Shown here: positions 18,023 to 25,299 of the stretch, piece after piece
Numbering within the stretch: position 1 is the first letter of the stretch
Layout of the letters: each line of letters starts with the position of its first letter
Source of the DNA: Bacteriovorax sp. PP10
GTDB lineage: Bacteria; Bdellovibrionota; Bacteriovoracia; Bacteriovoracales; Bacteriovoracaceae
DNA length: 64,000 nucleotides
NCBI RefSeq assembly: GCF_035013165.1
Contig: NZ_JAYGJQ010000001.1
Coordinates: forward strand, 930,001-994,000
Reading direction: 5' to 3'
The notes under the pieces: model-generated
Told to the model about the DNA's origin: nothing
What the model saw: only the letters and a program-made list of their open reading frames with translations
The model's database searches: none
Program-made: the position numbers and the translations under genes

Positions 18023-18295
18023 TTATTGGTCAGTAGCTTCTTGTTGATCCACAGGTCTTTCCCCAGGAGGAGGTCCTTTAGGTTTCTCTACACCACAAGC
18101 ACTCATAGCAGCTTCCATGGCCTCTCTAGAAGGCCTGTTTCCACCATCACGAGCACCAAGCTTGCCTTCGAGACAAGTCTTCTGAGCGTCGGTTAACTGA
18201 GGCCCACGATGGCCATGCCCTCGTTGTTGATCAGCTGCAATTGCAAACGATATCGATAAGCTCAATAGGAATAACATTGGTAGTTTTTTAATCAT
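18023..18295 (-). CDS. Small secreted protein
   Basis: 90 residues: signal peptide (MIKKLPMLFLLSLSISFAIA), then a His/Gly-rich start (GHGHRGPQ), a helical middle with two Cys (QKTCLEGKLG and SACGVEKPKG) and a Pro/Gln-rich acidic tail (GPPPGERPVDQQEATDQ). GGAGGG upstream of the ATG gives a strong ribosome site. It has its own terminator, so it is monocistronic and probably well expressed. The two Cys could pair in the periplasm. No family recognised. Confidence 0.72.
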   Translation of the reverse strand: MIKKLPMLFLLSLSISFAIAADQQRGHGHRGPQLTDAQKTCLEGKLGARDGGNRPSREAMEAAMSACGVEKPKGPPPGERPVDQQEATDQ

Positions 18296-18394
18296 CTTCG
18301 TACCCTCCGATAAAGAGAGTGTAGGAGTGAAATATTGAAGAAATGTGGAAATGGTGAAAAATCTTGAAAAGGTAGAAATAGCAGAGAGTTAAAG

Positions 18395-18421
18395 AACCCT
18401 CTCACGATGAATGAGAGGGTT
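18395..18421 (-). terminator. Intrinsic terminator (minus strand)
   Basis: Stem AACCCTCTCA / TGAGAGGGTT (18395-18404 and 18412-18421), 7-nt loop, T-rich sequence after it on the minus strand. It lies 22 nt after the L,D-transpeptidase stop. Confidence 0.85.
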
Positions 18422-18442
18422 TATAAAAGACTAATTAGCTAA

Positions 18443-19132
18443 TTAAAGAACTTTGTTTTGAACAACAACTAGAGTTCCGTACCCTGGGTTTTGTGCATAC
18501 ATTTGGTTTCCTGATTCATCTAACTTTGCAGTTCCGTTAACATTGAATCTTGGGTTTTTAGCTCCAGAAGTTTCAAGTACACGGTTGAAAAGTTCTTCAG
18601 CAAATCCAGCTGGAAGACGAATACATCCACCTGAAGCTTTAGTTCCAAGTTGTCCTTCAGTTCCACCTGGTCTTTCGTGCAACGCGATTCCACCATTGAA
18701 GAAGATAGCGAATGGCATTTTAGTTCCACCAGTAAGCCATGAGAATTTTCCACCGTAAGCAGAAGACTTATGAAGTCTAGTTAATGTAACCGGAGTGTAA
18801 TATCCAGTTGGTGTTACAGTCCATGAATCTCTCTTAGAGTGGTGTTCACCTTTTCTTTCGAAAGCGTCGCGACCTGTTGATACTTTTTCAGTTCTGATTA
18901 ATTGTCCGTACTCATAAACTTTTACTGTTTGAGCTTCTGATCCAGTGTTCGCCTTGTTAACAACGATCACGTAACGGAATTCTTTAGTCCATGGTTGAGA
19001 CTCGAATGTGCTTTGGTTGAAAGTCACGTCAACATCAACGGGTCTTCCGTTAGAAACGATTCCTTCGTCTTGTGAGAAAGCTACACTTGCAGATACTGCG
19101 AATGCGAAAATGATTGGTAATAGAGTTTTCAA
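18443..19132 (-). CDS. L,D-transpeptidase (YkuD family)
   Basis: Secreted peptidoglycan cross-linking or attachment enzyme forming 3-3 type links. 229 residues: signal peptide MKTLLPIIFAFAVSASVAFS, then a YkuD domain (about 50-195) with catalytic His152 (ALHERPGG) and Cys170 in SGGCIRLP. The position that is His in many enzymes (SHGC) is Gly. The N-terminal part of the domain shows FRYVIVVNK..AQTVKVYEYG. Monocistronic with its own terminator. In Bdellovibrio, secreted L,D-transpeptidases modify prey wall during invasion; a similar role or simple self-wall maintenance are both possible here. Confidence 0.92.
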   Translation of the reverse strand: MKTLLPIIFAFAVSASVAFSQDEGIVSNGRPVDVDVTFNQSTFESQPWTKEFRYVIVVNKANTGSEAQTVKVYEYGQLIRTEKVSTGRDAFERKGEHHSKRDSWTVTPTGYYTPVTLTRLHKSSAYGGKFSWLTGGTKMPFAIFFNGGIALHERPGGTEGQLGTKASGGCIRLPAGFAEELFNRVLETSGAKNPRFNVNGTAKLDESGNQMYAQNPGYGTLVVVQNKVL

Positions 19133-19279
19133 TTAGTATCCCCTTGTTGGTTTGGAGGGGATGTAACATCGCAGTCACGGTATTGCATCATTTAATTTTT
19201 AAAGGAATTTAGTGAAGTCATAGTAAGTCATAGAAACTAGTTCGCATCTCGTTATTGTCTAACGGAATATTTCTAGCGA

Positions 19280-19309
19280 CTCTGTGCGCATACTTGATTG
19301 CGCACAGAG
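19280..19309 (-). other. Hairpin after barrel gene B
   Basis: Perfect inverted repeat CTCTGTGCGCA / TGCGCACAGAG with an 8-nt loop, 8 nt beyond the stop of the 19318-19995 gene. It shares the stem core CTGTGCGCA with the hairpin at 20012. No T-run follows on the minus strand, so it is not a classical terminator; it may protect or process the mRNA 3' end or bind a protein. Confidence 0.75.
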
Positions 19310-19317
19310 CATAATAA

Positions 19318-19995
19318 TTAGAATGAATAACCTAAATAAAAACTTAGTAACGTCATAGTGAGAGCTTTCATTGGAGCGTGAGTTTCAATAGGCCCGAGAC
19401 TTTTTTCTTGGAAATTAATTTTGGCCGAAGTGAGATTTAATCCAAACCAGTCGCAACCCATTGTGAAGTTTTCCCACTGCCATTCATTACCTATACGAAT
19501 ACCTGTTCCGACATCTTCATAGACAAGATTATTGGATCCTACGACATTACTAAACTGTCCTTCTTGATAAAAGTCGCCCGTGTTTCTTCTGTAGTAAATC
19601 GTTGGCATGATGTTGAAGCTGTTTCCTAAAAAGCGTCTATACCCAATAGTCACAGCTCGCATTTTGTAAGCACCATACTCATCACTACTATTCAAATTTG
19701 TGTAACGAAGAAGTAGGAGTCCGTCTGGATGAATAAAATATCCCGCAGAAATAGTAATGGGATATTTAATGTATTCGATTCCAATAAATGGAACTGTTAA
19801 TTGATATTTCAGATTTCTTCTATTGCTCTGGCTTGATCCATCACGGACTTCAATTATTTTTTCTTCTGATTTTTTATTTTTATCAGGAGCTTCAGTGTTG
19901 GTAGAGAAAGAATTGATTTGTGGTGCAATGGTTTGGGCAGAAACAACTGGCAGAGTAAAAAGCAGGACCAGGAGAGTGATGAATGTCGTTTTTAT
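19318..19995 (-). CDS. Outer-membrane beta-barrel protein B, likely AUA start
   Basis: 225 residues if translation starts at ATA 19995-19993. This is the only start giving a full signal peptide (Met-KTTFITLLVLLFTLPVVSA) and it lies 6 nt after GGAG; no ATG, GTG or TTG occurs in frame until a TTG at 19695, deep in the barrel. A charged linker (DKNKKSEEK) is followed by alternating hydrophobic strands and a C-terminal LSFYLGYSF ending in Phe, as in outer-membrane barrels. Paralogue of the next gene: shared GNSFNIMPTxYYRR, YEDVGxGxRIGNEWQW and DWFGxN. Substrate or function unknown. Confidence 0.75.
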   Translation of the reverse strand: MKTTFITLLVLLFTLPVVSAQTIAPQINSFSTNTEAPDKNKKSEEKIIEVRDGSSQSNRRNLKYQLTVPFIGIEYIKYPITISAGYFIHPDGLLLLRYTNLNSSDEYGAYKMRAVTIGYRRFLGNSFNIMPTIYYRRNTGDFYQEGQFSNVVGSNNLVYEDVGTGIRIGNEWQWENFTMGCDWFGLNLTSAKINFQEKSLGPIETHAPMKALTMTLLSFYLGYSF

Positions 19996-20011
19996 AAGAG
20001 GCTCCTTAAAG

Positions 20012-20037
20012 CTGTGCGCATTTTGAACTGCGCACAG
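20012..20037 (-). other. Hairpin between barrel genes A and B
   Basis: Perfect inverted repeat CTGTGCGCA / TGCGCACAG with an 8-nt loop, 14 nt after the stop of gene A and just before the ribosome site of gene B. Same stem core as the hairpin behind gene B, with a different loop. No T-run. Confidence 0.75.
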
Positions 20038-20051
20038 AATGTTGTAGATTT

Positions 20052-20696
20052 TTAGAAAGTGTAACCGATGTAAAAACTAAGCATCGTTATCGTTACGTCT
20101 TCTTCGATACTGAACAAGTCAAAATCGCCGCTGCCATTGTGTTTTTCTTTGTTGAGTTGAATAACTTTTGCATTGATACCGAACCAGTCTGTACCAAGAG
20201 TAAAGTGATCCCATTGCCATTCGTTTCCAATTCGAAATCCAACACCCACGTCTTCATATATTAAAGTTGATCTCTCAGCTGCTCCTGTAAAAAAAGCAGT
20301 TTTATAATGTACTGAATTACTTCTTCTGTAATAAACAGTCGGCATGATGTTGAAGCTATTACCGGGAAAATATCTGTAACCTAAAGTGAGTGAGCGCATT
20401 TTAGTGGCCTCATCACCATTAGTTCCGTTCTGGTTAGCGTACTTAAGCGAGAGCATACTCTTGGGACTTAAAAAATAACCTAATCCAACAGTGGCCGCTC
20501 CAATTCCTACGTATTCAACACCAGCTAAACCAGCATTGAATTGGTATTTATAATTTCCTTCCATACGGTTAGTTTGGCTTGTAGCTGTAGTTGATGTCGT
20601 TGAAGTTTCTACAGTCGCAGGTGTTTTTGTTTCTGTTTCTGCCCAAGTTACTTGAGAAGAAAATAAGAGTGCGAGGAGAGTGATAGTCGCTTTAAT
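20052..20696 (-). CDS. Outer-membrane beta-barrel protein A, likely AUU start
   Basis: 214 residues if translation starts at ATT 20696-20694, placed 6 nt after GGAG, the same geometry as gene B. This gives a signal peptide (Met-KATITLLALLFSSQVTWA) followed by a Thr-rich linker (ETETKTPATVETSTTSTTAT). The first canonical in-frame start, ATG 20564, would remove both. The barrel part contains SMLSLKYANQ, SLTLGYRYFPGNSFNIMPT and ends LSFYIGYTF. Paralogue of gene B immediately downstream; together they look like a tandem duplication. Function unknown. Confidence 0.75.
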   Translation of the reverse strand: MKATITLLALLFSSQVTWAETETKTPATVETSTTSTTATSQTNRMEGNYKYQFNAGLAGVEYVGIGAATVGLGYFLSPKSMLSLKYANQNGTNGDEATKMRSLTLGYRYFPGNSFNIMPTVYYRRSNSVHYKTAFFTGAAERSTLIYEDVGVGFRIGNEWQWDHFTLGTDWFGINAKVIQLNKEKHNGSGDFDLFSIEEDVTITMLSFYIGYTF

Positions 20697-20850
20697 AAAA
20701 TGCTCCTGAATAGTTAATGACTCAATTATAAGGTAAACGAAGTTTTTTTGTTAAATATCTTCGAGTGTAACCTGATTCAATTTGTCGGATGTTGCCATTA
20801 GGTAACAGATTGTTGCCAAGCCCCTATGATATTTTTTAGAAAGCGCGATA

Positions 20851-21660
20851 ATGAATTTCATGGAAACAAACACTACCGAAAATAATCATTCCCAGCTTTG
20901 GTTAGAAAATCTCATCGCTGAAAAGATTAAAAAGAATCCGCAATTTTCTCTTCGTGCATTTGCTCGAATGGTTGATGTGAGTCCGGCGGTGTTATCAAGA
21001 ATTCTCTCTGGCAAAAGAAAACTCACTTTCAATCTTGCCACGAGAATTGCTGATGCACTTGTTCTGGGGCCAGTCGAGCGCGACACACTTTATTCTTTCT
21101 TTTTGAGTTCTTCATCAGAGGAAAAAACTGAAGAAGAAAAAGTGCAGAAGGAATTAAGCATTGATTGCTTTAATGCCATGAAGGAGTGGTACCACTACGG
21201 TATTACTCAGCTGCTCTACATTGAGTCGTTTAAAGAAGACTCAAAGTGGATTTCAAAAATGCTTTCGATTACAGAACTGGAAGCAAAGATGGCGATTGAA
21301 AGACTCCTGCGTCTGGAGATTTTAGACCGTGATGAAAATGGAAAGCTCTATAGGACCGCTACGCATTTATCGACAACGACAGATATTGCTTCAGCGGGGA
21401 TAAGGCATTTTCAAAAGCAGATTTTAGAGAAGTCGATTGAGTCGTTGGAAAAAGATGATGTACTCGAAAGAGATATCACGTCTATTACGATTGCGATTAA
21501 TGAAGATCGACTGGCCGAAGCGAAATTAGAAATTAAGAAATTTAGAATGAAGATGTCGGAATTTTTAAGCACTGGGGAAAAGACGCGAGTTTATAACCTT
21601 GGTGTGCACCTTATACCTTTAAGTAAATCTGTAAATGGAGATATGAATGAACTTAATTAA
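20851..21660 (+). CDS. TIGR02147-family (DUF4423) HTH regulator
   Basis: 269 residues. An N-terminal XRE-like helix-turn-helix (about 25-75: SLRAFARMVDVSPAVLSRILSGKRKLTFNLATRIADAL) is followed by a helical DUF4423-type domain containing DCFNAMKEWYHYGITQLL and WISKMLSITELEAKMAIERLLRLEIL. This family is frequent in Bdellovibrio and Fibrobacter relatives, and regulatory targets are mostly unknown. Start at ATG 20851 or 20860; neither has a clear SD, so a leaderless or very short-leader mRNA is possible. The end overlaps the secreted HExxH gene by 14 nt, so the two are coupled. Confidence 0.85.
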   Translation: MNFMETNTTENNHSQLWLENLIAEKIKKNPQFSLRAFARMVDVSPAVLSRILSGKRKLTFNLATRIADALVLGPVERDTLYSFFLSSSSEEKTEEEKVQKELSIDCFNAMKEWYHYGITQLLYIESFKEDSKWISKMLSITELEAKMAIERLLRLEILDRDENGKLYRTATHLSTTTDIASAGIRHFQKQILEKSIESLEKDDVLERDITSITIAINEDRLAEAKLEIKKFRMKMSEFLSTGEKTRVYNLGVHLIPLSKSVNGDMNELN

Positions 21661-23464
21661 GAGCTTGATGATCATAATGGTTGTCGTGATGAGTACGAAG
21701 TCTTTTGCCAGAGGCGGAGATGATGTTGGGAATGGTGGATTTGCTTATAAGCAGTCGGTAAATATTTTAAAAATGGCCACTGAAGCATTGGAAGAAAAAA
21801 TCAGAGTGTCTGAGCTGCCTGATTTGGTAAATCATCCGGAGTGGAGAGCAATATTACAAGACACTCTTGGATATGAAGACCTGGATAAGTTATCCAAGAA
21901 GAATAGATACCGTGGCGGTAGAAAACTTGCGATGGACTACATTGTAAATCCTCCGACTGTTATTGTTTTGAAACCATACTTTGAAGCCTTTATGGGCAAA
22001 ACTGATACGGAGCTTGAAGATGCTTCTTTAGAAGTTCAAAAAAGATTAGTTCATGAAGCTGCTCATATTTGGGGATTTAAAGAAGACGATGCAGATAAGT
22101 TTGCAGTAGCCTTCATGAGAAGACCAGCAGCGGACGCACAAAGACCAAATCATGATATCTCAATTGATTCTAATTTTTGTTCTTGTAGAAATGGGAAGTC
22201 AGATATCATTAATAACTGCGATGCTTTTTGCGCAACTAAGCCTAAGAATGAGCAAGCTATTTTATATGTAAACACAATTCTTGGTGAGAAAACAATTAAC
22301 CATCCTAAACTCGGAAGTCTTTATAAGTGGTGTGTAGTTCAACTCTCACAAGATGAAACAACTCCACAATGTTCATTAGTCGCAAATGATGGAGAAGATG
22401 AAGTTAGTTTACCGGTGGTTATAAATTCAAAAAATAATTCTTTTTCAGCAAATATCTCAGCTCTTAGTAAAAATAGAACTTGGATATTAAAATTAGCTGA
22501 AACGAAAACTGGAAATGAAGCACAGACAAAAGAATTTCAAATTACAAGAGTAAATTCTAAACCGACAATGCCAGGTGGAGCTTTAAATGTTTCAAAAGTG
22601 AATCAATACACATGTTTATTCTTTGGTGGAAAGACCAATTCAAATGGAGATATCATTAGGGATTCTTTTATCAGATTATTTTATTACTACCCAAATCTGG
22701 AAGATCCATTACCAATGCCTCCATCTAATGGCCCGGCATCAGTTTTATGTCATGATGATCAATTAAATCCAGGTAATGACAGTCCGTTTTATGAGCGTTT
22801 GGAAAATGTAAAAGGACATGTCAATTTATGGGATAAGAATGATAGACGTTTTGGTGCAAGTTCAGCAAATGGCGGGCAACTAAATATCGATAAAGAGATA
22901 CAAGATAGATTATCATCTGAATATGGAATTGAAACGAATATAAATCTATTCAGATCTATTTCTTTTGCGAGTAGTCCAAAGCAAGTAAATACTATTCTTG
23001 GGTATATGATGATTCCTTTTAGTATTGGTGAATCATCTAATGCATTTTGCCCGACGTCTGATGCCTATACAGGTAACTTACCGCTGATGAATCTCTTAGG
23101 AGAATATATGTCTGATACAGAAGCTTTGTATGTAGCAGAGAAAGAAGGCGAGTACATTTTGGATGGAATCAATTATAAAACGTTGTATGGAACAATGTTA
23201 GTGCGAGAAAGTGTTATTAATAAATACGGATTTTATGTTTTAAACGGACTTAAGGTTAAAGTTACAGAGGAAGCAAAACATAACAGAACAATTTATTACT
23301 ACTGGCCGTTAAGCCAAGCACTAGACCCAATGACATCTGGAGGTAGAAAATTATTTACCATTCGAGATATTGATTCACTTAACGGAAACAAACCGAATGG
23401 AATTCCATCTTATCATACTAGTGATAAGCGAATTGGATGCATTCCAAAAGGAGCAGAGCTATAA
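21647..23464 (+). CDS. Secreted HExxH (zinc-site) protein
   Basis: 605 residues. Signal peptide (MNLIKSLMIIMVVVMSTKSFA), then RGGDDVGNGGF. A zinc-peptidase-like motif HEAAHIWG has His136, Glu137 and His140, with EDDADKFAVAFM after it; that resembles the ligand arrangement E-x2-AD-x-FA of IrrE/M78-like proteins. After residue about 160 comes a long region with a CSCRNGKSDIINNCDAFC cluster and beta-rich sequence of no recognised family. Coupled to the TIGR02147 regulator (14-nt overlap) and to a Cys-rich secreted protein (1-nt overlap). Peptidase activity is inferred from the motif only. Confidence 0.8.
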   Translation: MNLIKSLMIIMVVVMSTKSFARGGDDVGNGGFAYKQSVNILKMATEALEEKIRVSELPDLVNHPEWRAILQDTLGYEDLDKLSKKNRYRGGRKLAMDYIVNPPTVIVLKPYFEAFMGKTDTELEDASLEVQKRLVHEAAHIWGFKEDDADKFAVAFMRRPAADAQRPNHDISIDSNFCSCRNGKSDIINNCDAFCATKPKNEQAILYVNTILGEKTINHPKLGSLYKWCVVQLSQDETTPQCSLVANDGEDEVSLPVVINSKNNSFSANISALSKNRTWILKLAETKTGNEAQTKEFQITRVNSKPTMPGGALNVSKVNQYTCLFFGGKTNSNGDIIRDSFIRLFYYYPNLEDPLPMPPSNGPASVLCHDDQLNPGNDSPFYERLENVKGHVNLWDKNDRRFGASSANGGQLNIDKEIQDRLSSEYGIETNINLFRSISFASSPKQVNTILGYMMIPFSIGESSNAFCPTSDAYTGNLPLMNLLGEYMSDTEALYVAEKEGEYILDGINYKTLYGTMLVRESVINKYGFYVLNGLKVKVTEEAKHNRTIYYYWPLSQALDPMTSGGRKLFTIRDIDSLNGNKPNGIPSYHTSDKRIGCIPKGAEL

Positions 23465-23886
23465 TGAAAAAACTATTTTTAATTTTAGTAACATGCTTTT
23501 TTATGACAACGGCCTTTGCAGGCCTTGAAGAAATATTTGGGAATGCAGATGTTGGCGATAGTTGCCAGAGTGACTACCAGTGCGCAAGTTTATGCTGCAA
23601 TAATAAGAAACAATGTAGTGAGCATGGATCTAATGGGCAGAAATGCAACAAGGTGCCCGGAGAGAGTTGTGTTACAACTGAATTCTGCAAACCTTACTAC
23701 GTTGAGACTTGCAAGCTAGTTAAGACGGGAACAATGCCAAATGGAAAAGTTGGTTGCATCCTGAGATGCCCTGCTGTCGAAACACCTTCTTCATGTGTGA
23801 ACTCGGTATGTGTCGCTCCATCAGTGCCACCAGTTCCACCTTTTGATCCAGCAGATCCTGATTGCTCAAACGCAGTTGACCCTTAA
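23464..23886 (+). CDS. Secreted Cys-rich protein with Dickkopf-like spacing
   Basis: 140 residues: signal peptide (MKKLFLILVTCFFMTTAFA), then a Cys-dense mature chain with about 15 Cys. The start DSCQSDYQCASLCCNNKKQC has adjacent CC and spacing reminiscent of the small disulfide knots of Dickkopf/colipase-like domains. The tail is Pro/Asp-rich (APSVPPVPPFDPADPDC). Last gene of the three-gene regulator operon, ATG overlapping the stop before it, followed by a strong terminator. Resemblance to eukaryotic domains is by eye and may be convergent. Function unknown. Confidence 0.75.
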   Translation: MKKLFLILVTCFFMTTAFAGLEEIFGNADVGDSCQSDYQCASLCCNNKKQCSEHGSNGQKCNKVPGESCVTTEFCKPYYVETCKLVKTGTMPNGKVGCILRCPAVETPSSCVNSVCVAPSVPPVPPFDPADPDCSNAVDP

Positions 23887-23892
23887 AATAAA

Positions 23893-23916
23893 AAAGGCCC
23901 TCTTACGAGGGCCTTT
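23893..23916. terminator. Bidirectional terminator
   Basis: Perfect stem AAAGGCCCTC / GAGGGCCTTT with loop TTAC, A-rich before and T-rich after. It separates the Cys-rich gene (+) from the convergent deacetylase gene (-). Confidence 0.9.
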
Positions 23917-23928
23917 CTATTTCAAAAA

Positions 23929-24738
23929 TTATTTCTTTCTAGCTGCCCAGTCTACATCATCCAAAGTCTTGAATGAGAAACCATTTTTCTGAAGAGCTGG
24001 AATAAACTTCGCAAGCATCTCAGCTGATTGGTGACGAAGATCGTGCATTAACACAACTCCACCTTTTTTAGCGCGAGCTTCGTAAAGGTATCCAGATAGA
24101 CAGTCATCAACAGTAATTTTCTTTGACCAACATGCCCAGTCTGCGGCTTCAACGAAAGCACCATTAGCATTCATTCTTAACTCACCACCGATATCCCAAA
24201 GGATTGGTCCAATGTATTGTTGTCCGATTGAATCTTTGTTTAAAAGATCAGCAAACTTACTATCCCATGCTCCTTCCGGTGCACGGTAGTAGAAGTGTTG
24301 TCCGTTTGCCATGTAAGGACCAAGGATTTCGTGAGCTCCTAAAACTTCAGTTCTTACTAACTTTTTCCAATTTAAGAAAGTGATGTTTCCATCGTTTAAA
24401 GCTTTGTGAGTAAGAGAGTGGTTACCAACAATGTGACCTTCATCAAGGATTCTTTGCATAAGTGCCGGAGCAGCTTTTGCTTTTTCAGCGATAACGAAGA
24501 ACGTCGCTTTTGCTCCGTATTCTTTTAATGTATCTAGAACTTTTTCAGTTACACCTGGAGTTGGTCCATCATCGAAAGTTAGGATGATTTCACTTGTACC
24601 AGTGTGAAGTCTTTCTTGGTTTCTTTGGTTGAAAGCTTTGTCTTCCGTTCCATTGTCCTGACCTAAATTAGTTTGCGAAAAATCAGCAAATGAATTGGCC
24701 GACATAAGTAATAGCGCTGCCATTAAAGTAGTCTTCAT
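23929..24738 (-). CDS. Secreted polysaccharide deacetylase (NodB family)
   Basis: Metal-dependent deacetylase of N-acetyl sugars in peptidoglycan, chitin or similar polymers. 269 residues: signal peptide (MKTTLMAALLLMSANSFA), NodB domain about 48-250. Motif 1 is LTFDDGPTPG (Asp56, Asp57), motif 2 is GNHSLTH (His107, His111), the metal triad being Asp57-His107-His111; further motifs are YYRAPEGAWD and VVLMHDLRHQSAEML. No fused binding domain. In Bdellovibrio, secreted deacetylases of this family mark prey peptidoglycan; here that is only an analogy. The 200-nt upstream gap is a divergent promoter region with no element identified. Confidence 0.92.
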   Translation of the reverse strand: MKTTLMAALLLMSANSFADFSQTNLGQDNGTEDKAFNQRNQERLHTGTSEIILTFDDGPTPGVTEKVLDTLKEYGAKATFFVIAEKAKAAPALMQRILDEGHIVGNHSLTHKALNDGNITFLNWKKLVRTEVLGAHEILGPYMANGQHFYYRAPEGAWDSKFADLLNKDSIGQQYIGPILWDIGGELRMNANGAFVEAADWACWSKKITVDDCLSGYLYEARAKKGGVVLMHDLRHQSAEMLAKFIPALQKNGFSFKTLDDVDWAARKK

Positions 24739-24951
24739 ATTTGAGTCCTTTGTAAGTGTTTGAACATGGCGCTTTATACTCCTTTCAAAAAAATTAGGGG
24801 GTTTCTTGAAAAATTTTCATGGGTTAAGAGATCTTTAAGAGGTTTGATATTGGAGTGTCTTAGGTGGGTACTATTTAACTAGGCTAAATTAAAGAAATCG
24901 GGATTTACCTCCGAAAAGTGGGAATAGATCTTCCTAAAGGTGAGAGGCAGT

Positions 24952-25299
24952 ATGAAGCTCGTTATATTACTATTTTTAAACGCACTACTTGTAATGCCGG
25001 TTGTGGCCGGAGAGAAGTCTCCTTATAAAGTGATTATTCTCGATAACACTGTTGATGCTTCAAAGCTGGGCCCACATCAAGTCGAAAAACCACATAGATC
25101 AAAAGATTTTCCAAGTATCGAAAGAAGAAATAGCGACTTTCTAAAAGCTGGGATTGTTTCTGACAAATCTGAAGATGAGTTAGATAGAGATTTACTTTGG
25201 ATTAGTGCAAAACATTCAAGCTTAAGTGATCTACAGGAAAAATACCCTAAAATCCCCAAAGAGAAATTGATCTTACTTATGGGATTAGTGAAAAAATGA
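24952..25299 (+). CDS. Small secreted protein, family not recognised
   Basis: 115 residues from the ATG at 24952 (GAGAGG upstream; an in-frame GTG at 24940 is less likely). Signal peptide MKLVILLFLNALLVMPVVAG, then a charged chain with a helical C-terminus (DLQEKYPKIPKEKLILLMGLVKK). No Cys in the mature part. It overlaps the next gene by 4 nt (ATGA), so the two are translationally coupled and may work together. No function can be assigned. Confidence 0.7.
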   Translation: MKLVILLFLNALLVMPVVAGEKSPYKVIILDNTVDASKLGPHQVEKPHRSKDFPSIERRNSDFLKAGIVSDKSEDELDRDLLWISAKHSSLSDLQEKYPKIPKEKLILLMGLVKK

